Of a DNA stretch of 64,000 nt, positions 58,569-64,000 are shown piece by piece (the first letter of the stretch is position 1; every line of letters begins with the position of its first letter). The position numbers and the translations under genes are program-made. Source of the stretch: Bacillota bacterium (GTDB lineage: Bacteria > Bacillota > Sulfobacillia > Sulfobacillales > Sulfobacillaceae); the NCBI GenBank assembly GCA_023511625.1, contig JAIMBD010000007.1:1-64000 (forward strand), written 5' to 3'. The notes under the pieces were generated by a model. It searched no databases. It saw only the letters and a program-made list of their open reading frames with translations, and was not told where the DNA came from.

Positions 58569-58870
58569 CAGGAGAGGTTTGGCGGGAGAGGATGGGCGGT
58601 TTGGCCACGGGGTGACCCCCGGACGCCGGCTCGGGGGCCGTTTCCGCAAACGAGGGGCCGCATTGGAGGCGGATTATATGGAGAAATTCGTAGAGAGCAT
58701 CTAGTAAATCAATCGGAAATTCACTATACAACAGCGACGATAAAGGTACCATAGAAGGTGCCGGGTGCATGGCATACGCTCGACGGAGTCGGTGCCGCGT
58801 ACCCAAGACGTTGTTGAGCGGGTTGGGCACTGAACCCTACCCGTCAGGCGAGTAGAAGGGGGGACAGGCG
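58569..58870. other. AT-richer divergent region upstream of the Rieske oxygenase gene
   Basis: I see no gene here. About 58676-58765 is much more AT-rich than the rest of the window and includes CACTATACAAC and GATAAAG, possible -10 elements for the plus strand without clear -35 boxes. Confidence 0.4.
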
Positions 58871-60121
58871 ATGCTGACGCCGGAGGAGAACGAGACCCTG
58901 ACTCGCGTCGGACCCACGGCGCCCATGGGACGCTTCCTCCGCCGCTATTGGGTCCCGGCGCTGTTGGCCGAAGAGGTGCCCCCGCCCGGGGGGGCACCGG
59001 TGCGGTGCCGGATTTTGGGCGAAGACCTGGTGTTGTTCTGCGACCAAGACGGTCACCTGGCGTTGTTGGACGAACACTGCGCGCACCGTCGGGCCTCGCT
59101 CTACTACGGGCGCAACGAAGGCGTGGGGTTGCGCTGCGTCTACCACGGATGGATGTTTGACCGCCATGGGCAGTGTATCGACATGCCGTCGGAGCCGCCG
59201 GAGAGCGCCTTCAAAGAGAAGGTGCGGATCGCGGCCTACCCCGCGGTGGTGCAAGCAGGCGTGGTGTGGGCGTATCTCGGACCCGGGGAGCCGCCGCCGC
59301 TGCCGGCGATGGAATGGATGACGCTGCCTGCGAGCCATTGCGTCGTCTCCAAACACCTGGCCGAGTGCAACTGGTTCCAGGTGTTGGAAGGAGCCATCGA
59401 TTCCAGTCACATTTCGTTTCTTCACCGGTTAAGCGACCCGGCCCATCCCAAAAACCGCTTCGAACAGCTCAAACTCGGCGATCCCCACCCCCGCTTTGAG
59501 GTGGCGGAGACGCCTTACGGATTGGCCGTGGGCGCCCGGCGCAGCGTCGGCGACGACCAGTACTGGTGGCGCATCACCCAGTACCTCTGTCCCTACTACA
59601 CCCTCATCCCGCCGGTGGAGGAGGGGTGGATCGGGGCCTTCTTCGTGGCGCCTATCGACGACACGGCCACGTGGGTGTTCCGGGCCCGTTATCACCCGGA
59701 GAAGCCGCAGACTCAAAACTACCCGACTCCAGACCGCTACGAGCCCGGCACGTACCGCTTGGCTCGCAACCGCGACAACGAGTACCGCATCGACCGCGAA
59801 GCGCAACTGAACGGCACCTCGTACACCGGGATCGACGGTATCGCCGAGCAAGACCTGATGGTCGCGGAGACCGAAGGGGTTATCTACGACCGCACGCTGG
59901 AGCGGCTGGGGACCAGCGACGTCGGCATCATCCGCTGCCGGCAGTACCTGCTGCACCACGTGGCGGCATTTCTGGCCGGCGCGACGCCGCCTAACCTCGA
60001 TCCCCGCGAGCACCGCGTGCGGCCGGTCTCGATGATCCTTCCCCGCTCGGTGCCGTTTATGGAGGGGGCACGCGAAGCCATGCGGGCCTCCCCTGGCGTG
60101 CCGGTGTTCGTGGTGGCGTGA
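58871..60121 (+). CDS. Rieske non-heme iron oxygenase, phthalate-dioxygenase-like alpha subunit
   Basis: The 416-residue oxygenase has a Rieske [2Fe-2S] domain with Cys70-x-His72 and Cys89-x2-His92 (EHCAHRRA, RCVYHGW). The catalytic domain carries the iron ligands His180 and His185 in IDSSHISFLH. The family (aromatic-ring hydroxylating, phthalate 4,5-dioxygenase branch) acts with a separate reductase, which is not in the window. ATG 58871 follows AAGGGGGGA. It is followed by an MFS transporter, so the pair may import and oxidise an aromatic or heterocyclic acid. Confidence 0.88.
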   Translation: MLTPEENETLTRVGPTAPMGRFLRRYWVPALLAEEVPPPGGAPVRCRILGEDLVLFCDQDGHLALLDEHCAHRRASLYYGRNEGVGLRCVYHGWMFDRHGQCIDMPSEPPESAFKEKVRIAAYPAVVQAGVVWAYLGPGEPPPLPAMEWMTLPASHCVVSKHLAECNWFQVLEGAIDSSHISFLHRLSDPAHPKNRFEQLKLGDPHPRFEVAETPYGLAVGARRSVGDDQYWWRITQYLCPYYTLIPPVEEGWIGAFFVAPIDDTATWVFRARYHPEKPQTQNYPTPDRYEPGTYRLARNRDNEYRIDREAQLNGTSYTGIDGIAEQDLMVAETEGVIYDRTLERLGTSDVGIIRCRQYLLHHVAAFLAGATPPNLDPREHRVRPVSMILPRSVPFMEGAREAMRASPGVPVFVVA

Positions 60122-60192
60122 AGGCAGGGGCGGGGGCGGCAGTCCGGTGCCGCCTCCCCGACACCCGCACCGGGAGAAAGGGGGAGAGGGTT

Positions 60193-61452
60193 TTGGCCAG
60201 CATCAAGACGGCGCGCGCCTGGCGCTCGCTGTTCGTGTTTTGGCTCTTCAGCTTTCTCTATTCGTTTTCGTGGTTTTGCCAGACTCCCTTGTTGTTTCCG
60301 TATTGGCATCTGAAACTCGGGGTACCGATGACTGCGGCCATTATGCTGGTGGGTAGCGGGCTCGTGACCCTCCCCACGTTGATCCTGACGTTGCCGGCGG
60401 GGAACTTCGTCGACCGCCACGGCCTCAAGCAAGGGGTCGGTGTGCTCTTGGTCATCTGTGCCGTGGCCTTTGGGCTAAGACCGCTCGTGGTCGACTCGTT
60501 TGTCGGGATGGCAGCGCTCACCGCGCTCGCCATCGGGTTTATCATCGCCCCTTACTCGTACGGGGTGGTGGCGCTGCGGCGGTTCCCGCGGGCGCAGTAC
60601 GGGCTGGCCATCAGTTTGGCCGGCACCGCCTTGCTGGTCGGCCAACTGGTGGCGTTTGCGGTGGCGCCGGCGCTGTTTGCGCGGCTTGGCATCCGGGCGA
60701 CCTTTGAGTGGATGTCGGCGGCGTGGGCGGCGATGATCGCCCTGTGGTTTTTGGCCATGCCGGCCGAGGACCTGCCGGGGGCGGAGGGAGAAACGGGGCG
60801 GCGAACGTTGGGCGAAGCCTTACGCCTGTTGTTCTCGGTGCCGGGGATGGGTTGGCTCGTCGCGGCCACCGGCTGCTTGACCGGTGCCCAAATCTTTGCC
60901 AGCGGCTTTCTGCCTGGGTTTCTGGAATCGGCTGGCCACCTTTCACCGGCTTTGGCGTCCCAGGTGGTGGGCCTGCTTCCGATTGGCGCTTTGATCGCGG
61001 CCATCGGCCTCGTGCCGTGGGCCGACCGTCGCCGAACCCTGCCGGTAGTGGGCGCAGCCAGTGCCGCAGTGATGGTCTTGGCGCTGGTGGTGGCGGCCGT
61101 GGGCGGCGCGCCGACGGCGGGGGCCGGCGGTGCGTACGCGTTCGGCGTGGGGCTCGGATTTCAGTCCGCCTTTCTCTGCGTCCAAACCTTGATCCAGCGC
61201 ATGCAGGGGCGCGCGTCGCTCAGTGGGACGGCCGGGGCCTTGGGGGGGATGGCCAACGGCGTCGCCATCCTCATCGTGCCGCCCGGCGTGGCGTGGGTGA
61301 GCCAAGTGGCCGGCAGCGCCGCGGCCTTAGGCGTGGCCGCCGCCGTGACGGCGGTGGCGTTGGTGGGACTTGTCGCAGTGGGTCCGGCGGCCCGGCGCGT
61401 CCTGAGCGCCGGCGGCCGGGAAGCCCCCATGCCCCAATCCCGACCGGGCTAG
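60193..61452 (+). CDS. MFS transporter paired with the Rieske oxygenase
   Basis: The 419-residue protein has 12 helices, LPAGNFVDRHGLKQ in loop 2-3 (motif A-like), and a hydrophilic middle loop. TTG 60193 follows GGGGGAGAGGG. It is 71 bases downstream of the oxygenase. Substrate unknown, probably that of the oxygenase. Confidence 0.8.
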   Translation: MASIKTARAWRSLFVFWLFSFLYSFSWFCQTPLLFPYWHLKLGVPMTAAIMLVGSGLVTLPTLILTLPAGNFVDRHGLKQGVGVLLVICAVAFGLRPLVVDSFVGMAALTALAIGFIIAPYSYGVVALRRFPRAQYGLAISLAGTALLVGQLVAFAVAPALFARLGIRATFEWMSAAWAAMIALWFLAMPAEDLPGAEGETGRRTLGEALRLLFSVPGMGWLVAATGCLTGAQIFASGFLPGFLESAGHLSPALASQVVGLLPIGALIAAIGLVPWADRRRTLPVVGAASAAVMVLALVVAAVGGAPTAGAGGAYAFGVGLGFQSAFLCVQTLIQRMQGRASLSGTAGALGGMANGVAILIVPPGVAWVSQVAGSAAALGVAAAVTAVALVGLVAVGPAARRVLSAGGREAPMPQSRPG

Positions 61453-61462
61453 AAAAACCGTT

Positions 61463-61492
61463 GCGGGAGGCTCTGCCATCAGGGCCTCCCGC
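61463..61492. terminator. Hairpin between convergent genes
   Basis: GCGGGAGGC / GCCTCCCGC form a 9-bp stem with a 12-base loop between the MFS gene and the convergent zinc-ribbon gene. On the minus strand it is followed by AACGGTTTTTC. Confidence 0.65.
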
Positions 61493-61526
61493 CACTAGAA
61501 AAACTCGAATGGGGGCGGATCGCTCT

Positions 61527-61718
61527 TCATGCCGTCGGCATCCGCAGGCGGGGCGACTCCGCCGCCTCCTCCCAGTCTTCGTCCCCGTCTAGGTTAGACA
61601 CGTAGCTGCATTCGGGGTAGTTTTCGCACATCAAGTACGGGTCGCCGGTCAGCCGATTGACGCGGCGCCGCAGCGTTCCCCGCCGGCAGCGCGGGCACAG
61701 GCTGGCGTTGCTCTTCAA
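61527..61718 (-). CDS. Small C4 zinc-ribbon protein (topoisomerase-type zinc finger)
   Basis: The 63-residue protein has CPRCRRGTLRRR and, after about 12 residues, MCENYPECSYV, four Cys in the pattern of the C-terminal zinc finger of topoisomerase I. Here it stands as an independent gene. TTG 61718 is preferred because AAAGGAG stands 8 bases upstream. An acidic tail follows. It may bind DNA or RNA. Confidence 0.72.
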   Translation of the reverse strand: MKSNASLCPRCRRGTLRRRVNRLTGDPYLMCENYPECSYVSNLDGDEDWEEAAESPRLRMPTA

Positions 61719-61950
61719 AACGCACACTCCTTTCTACGGTCGGTAAAATTCTTGGGTCCATGATCAAGGCCTTGGCAGACGGCGCAGGTCCATGGAGGAC
61801 AAACTCGTTCACACGTTCACAAAGCTGTGGGACATCCCGCCCTCTCCCTGCCGCCAATCCCAGCTTACCACGAATATGTTAAAAACGTGTTAACTGCAGT
61901 TAAAAATTTGAGGGAACACCTTAAGCCTGCCGCCTGGCACCTGGAGATTT
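61719..61950. other. AT-rich intergenic region with palindromes
   Basis: There is no gene. Bases 61866-61915 are strikingly AT-rich and include the perfect 14-base palindrome TTAACTGCAGTTAA (61890-61903) beside GTTAAAAACGTGTTAA, a likely protein-binding or promoter region. Confidence 0.45.
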
Positions 61951-61973
61951 AAGGCCGGGTAAACCCCGGCCTT
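61951..61973 (-). terminator. Hairpin after the Spo0E-like gene
   Basis: AAGGCCGGG / CCCGGCCTT make a 9-bp stem with a 5-base loop, 6 bases after the stop codon. The tail is A-rich (AAATC), so its use as a terminator is uncertain. Confidence 0.45.
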
Positions 61974-61979
61974 TGCAGT

Positions 61980-62168
61980 TCAGGCGGTATAGCGGTGGGC
62001 CTGCTCGGCGGGTGGAGATTTGGCGTCCATGTCCCGTTGGGCCCGCAGGATCCATCCGTCCAAGGCCTGACTTAGGGCCAAGAGACGGGGGTCGTGAAGG
62101 TCGCGAGTTTGGGCGTAGAGTTGGATCAGCTGCGCTCGCAACCGTTCTATCGGGTCGTCGCTCGGCAT
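61980..62168 (-). CDS. Spo0E-like aspartyl-phosphate phosphatase
   Basis: The 62-residue protein is a two-helix hairpin: IERLRAQLIQLYAQTRDL, then LLALSQALDGWILRAQ with the S-Q-x-L-D motif (residues 33-37) of Spo0E/YisI proteins. These dephosphorylate Spo0A-P and delay sporulation. ATG 62168 follows AAGGAACGAG. Length fits the family. It supports an endospore-forming host. Confidence 0.85.
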   Translation of the reverse strand: MPSDDPIERLRAQLIQLYAQTRDLHDPRLLALSQALDGWILRAQRDMDAKSPPAEQAHRYTA

Positions 62169-62500
62169 CTCTCGTTCCTTGCCTTTTATTTTTGGGGAGC
62201 CTCCCAAGGACAAACCTCCACCGCCCCGCCAAGGGTGGAACCTTGTAGGGTAGGGTGGTGCCGCAGCGGTGCTACGGGCTACTCTCACGAAAAGGGAAGG
62301 CTCCCAGACGACCCTTTTCGGTCATCGATGTGGTGTTGCCACGGGAACCCGAAGCCGCCTTCCAGGTCTGACCGCTTGTCCGCCCGAGCGGGGCGAGGAT
62401 GCGGCATCGGTTCCACACAAAGCATAAGGATTCGCCCAAACCCCCAAATCTCCTGCTACATGGGGGTAAAAAGCGTTCGACGAGGCTCGACCGCAATCGC
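62169..62500. other. Gap between the Spo0E-like gene and fliQ
   Basis: I see no protein gene in these 332 bases. A perfect 9-bp hairpin CGAAAAGGG (62288-62296) / CCCTTTTCG (62312-62320) may end the fliOPQ transcript on the minus strand, but it has no clear U-tail. No fliR follows fliQ. Confidence 0.45.
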
Positions 62501-62770
62501 TTAGGGGCCCAACATCCGCCACAGGCCCCCGAAATCTTGGGCCGCGTAATTGGTTAGGGCGCGTAGAAAGAAGGGGCCGGCCAGGTAAAGAATGACGACC
62601 AGCGCTGCCATCTTGGGCAGAAACGAGAGGGTCAAATCCTGGATCTGGGTGGCGGCTTGCAAGATGCCCACCAACAATCCGACGATAAGGCTTGCCGCCA
62701 ACACCGGGACCAAGATGAGCGCAGCAGTGGTCAGGCCCCCGTAGCTAAGACTCAGAAAGTGGTCGAACAC
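62501..62770 (-). CDS. fliQ: Flagellar export apparatus protein FliQ
   Basis: The 89-residue protein has two helices and the FliQ motif VGLLVGILQAATQIQDLTLSFLPK. GTG 62770 follows GAGGAGGAGAC. It lies 102 bases after fliP. It is part of the type III export gate. Confidence 0.92.
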   Translation of the reverse strand: MFDHFLSLSYGGLTTAALILVPVLAASLIVGLLVGILQAATQIQDLTLSFLPKMAALVVILYLAGPFFLRALTNYAAQDFGGLWRMLGP

Positions 62771-62872
62771 GATGTCGTCTCCTCCTCACAGGGTGCTGCT
62801 GGAGTCGGCCGCACCCAAAACGCCATCTTCTCCGCGCAGCGTTCGCTTTGGGAGCTTCGCGGCCCCTTAGGG

Positions 62873-63622
62873 TCAGTGGAACGAAAGGACCAGGGATTGC
62901 ACCACCAAATCCCACCCGTTCGCCAGCACGAAGACCAGAAGTTTCAGGGGAAGGGAGATCAAGGTGGGGGGGACCATCATCATCCCCATCGACATGAGGA
63001 TGGTGGAGACCACCAAATCGATGATGACGAACGGAATGTAGATGTAGATCCCGATTTCAAACGCCGTGCGCAGCTCCGAGATGATGAACGCCGGAATCAA
63101 GGCCGTGGTGGGGACTTGGCTCAAGGAGTGCGGTGGCGGCAGGTGTAGGAGATGGAGAAACAGGGCCAAATCCTCCGGCCGCGTCTGCCGGTCCATGAAG
63201 GTGCGCAGCGGGCCCATGGCCGCTCCGATGGCGGCCGTCAAGGTCAGCTGGTTGTGCAGGTAGGGCTGGAGCGCCTGATGGTTGATGGCGTTCAACGTGG
63301 GGCTCATGACGAAGAGGGTGAGGAATAGAGCCAGTCCGATGAGCACCTGATTGGGCGGCGTGTTCTGCAGCCCGAGGGCGCTGCGGGTGAACGACAACAC
63401 GGTGACGATGCGCGTGAAGGCTGTCATCGTCACCAAAATGGCCGGCAACAGGGAAAGCAGGGCCAACAGCGCCAACAGGCTTACGGCCTGGTTGGGGCCC
63501 GGGCCGGGGCCCAGCGTGACGGTGATCCCCGGCGCGGCGGCTTGGGTCTGCGCCCAGGCCACGGCTGGGGTTCCCGCCACCAGCGCTCCGACCGCCGCGC
63601 CCACCCAAAGCCCTCGCTTCAT
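62873..63622 (-). CDS. fliP: Flagellar export apparatus protein FliP
   Basis: The 249-residue export-gate protein has a signal-like first helix, LPAILVTMTAFTRIVTVLSF, RSALGLQNTPPNQVLIGLALFLT (written by its ends) and ELRTAFEIGIYIYIPFVIIDLVVS-type C-terminal helices. ATG 63622 overlaps the fliO stop (ATGA). Confidence 0.93.
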   Translation of the reverse strand: MKRGLWVGAAVGALVAGTPAVAWAQTQAAAPGITVTLGPGPGPNQAVSLLALLALLSLLPAILVTMTAFTRIVTVLSFTRSALGLQNTPPNQVLIGLALFLTLFVMSPTLNAINHQALQPYLHNQLTLTAAIGAAMGPLRTFMDRQTRPEDLALFLHLLHLPPPHSLSQVPTTALIPAFIISELRTAFEIGIYIYIPFVIIDLVVSTILMSMGMMMVPPTLISLPLKLLVFVLANGWDLVVQSLVLSFH

Positions 63623-63993
63623 CGCGGCCCCCCTGGCGGCGTGTGCAGGCGGCGCCACACCTCCTCGGCAAAACCCCGCCGAGACAGGGGGAATGGGGTC
63701 GTCGGCGCCGCAGGGGGCCCCTGCCGGGCCAAGGCGTCGGCATCTAATTCGCACAACAGGTCGATATGCGCGTCGGTGATGCCCACGCACAAGGTCTTGT
63801 CCACGACCTGGATGATAGCGATGCCGCGCTTGGGGCCGAGCGGCAGAAAATCGATCTGCTGAATATAGTGCGAGGGGCTGTGCGAACCAAACCCCGCCCG
63901 CCGCAAGAGCCGGGCCGCGACGTAGGCCAACCCTGCGACCAGAATCAGGGCCCAAAGAAAATTGAAAAAGATTGCGGCGGTGCTGATGGCCAT
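63619..63993 (-). CDS. fliO: FliO-like flagellar biosynthesis protein, start at window edge
   Basis: The 124-residue protein has one N-terminal helix (about residues 10-30) and a small soluble domain with IQQIDFLPLGPKRGIAIIQVVD and CVGITDAHIDLL, as in FliO/FliZ. ATG 63993 has TGGAGGG directly before it, with almost no spacing, and the window ends 7 bases upstream, so the true start could lie outside. It precedes fliP, the usual order. Confidence 0.78.
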   Translation of the reverse strand: MAISTAAIFFNFLWALILVAGLAYVAARLLRRAGFGSHSPSHYIQQIDFLPLGPKRGIAIIQVVDKTLCVGITDAHIDLLCELDADALARQGPPAAPTTPFPLSRRGFAEEVWRRLHTPPGGPR

Positions 63994-64000
63994 CCCTCCA

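Noticed and set aside
62330-62420. GGTCAGACCTGGAAGG on the minus strand, resembling the SRP RNA apical loop
   Set aside because: The conserved AGCAGC side of the loop is missing and flanks do not pair as an SRP stem.
1-64000. tRNA, rRNA, CRISPR arrays, insertion sequences
   Set aside because: I found no T-loop-type tRNA ends, no regular spacer-repeat array and no transposase-like product on reading through the window.

Overview
The window comes from a GC-rich, motile, endospore-forming member of the Bacillota (Firmicutes). The evidence is a GerA/GerB/GerC germinant-receptor operon, a Spo0E-type phosphatase, flagellar genes without Gram-negative ring genes, AAGGAGG-type ribosome binding sites and frequent GTG/TTG starts. 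The gene set resembles thermophilic high-GC lineages such as Sulfobacillia, Thermaerobacteria or Symbiobacteriia, but no marker here fixes the genus.

Region 1 (1-15 kb) is a cell-surface and cyclic-di-GMP region. A class I c-di-GMP riboswitch (GEMM-I) precedes a secreted protein with a glycoside-hydrolase-like N-terminus and two C-terminal repeats. Facing it is a minus-strand operon read from 10.3 kb down to 2.8 kb. It encodes a secreted protein with an LPELPW-TM-Arg tail, an exosortase with an extra C-terminal domain, a cellulose-synthase-like glycosyltransferase with a tandem MshEN c-di-GMP-binding domain, a second family 2 glycosyltransferase, a small membrane protein and a GT-C-like membrane protein. 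Upstream, also on the minus strand, lie a membrane PAS-GGDEF diguanylate cyclase, a STAND-like ATPase regulator and an HTH protein with a degenerate GGDEF domain that keeps an RxxD site. Together they look like a c-di-GMP-controlled exopolysaccharide and surface-protein system built around a dedicated exosortase/target pair. This is the most interesting part of the window.

Region 2 (15-27 kb) holds a GtrA-like protein, a YkuS-family protein, a HIT protein, a nitronate monooxygenase-like enzyme, a 14-TM MFS transporter, guanylate kinase, a family 4 glycosyltransferase, a bacterial XPB helicase with its helicase-associated partner, and a hybrid histidine kinase.

Region 3 (27-45 kb) holds a Fur-family regulator with a probable own operator, an NRAMP-related transporter with an altered metal site, a two-subunit 2-oxoacid:ferredoxin oxidoreductase with a divergent LysR regulator, a dCTP deaminase-like protein, a MarR regulator, aspartate decarboxylase, a second MFS protein, an unusual Mur ligase and the gerABC-type operon.

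Region 4 (45-57 kb) is a plus-strand motility operon: motA, motB, flgB, flgC, fliE, fliF, fliG, fliH, fliI, fliJ, a PilZ protein, fliK, flgD, a TIGR02530-like protein and flgE. It closes with a strong terminator. flgD appears to start at a non-canonical ACG codon.

Region 5 (57-64 kb) holds a VKOR-thioredoxin fusion, a Rieske oxygenase with an MFS transporter, a zinc-ribbon protein, a Spo0E-like protein, and fliO-fliP-fliQ on the minus strand at the right edge. No rRNA, tRNA, CRISPR array or insertion sequence was recognised.
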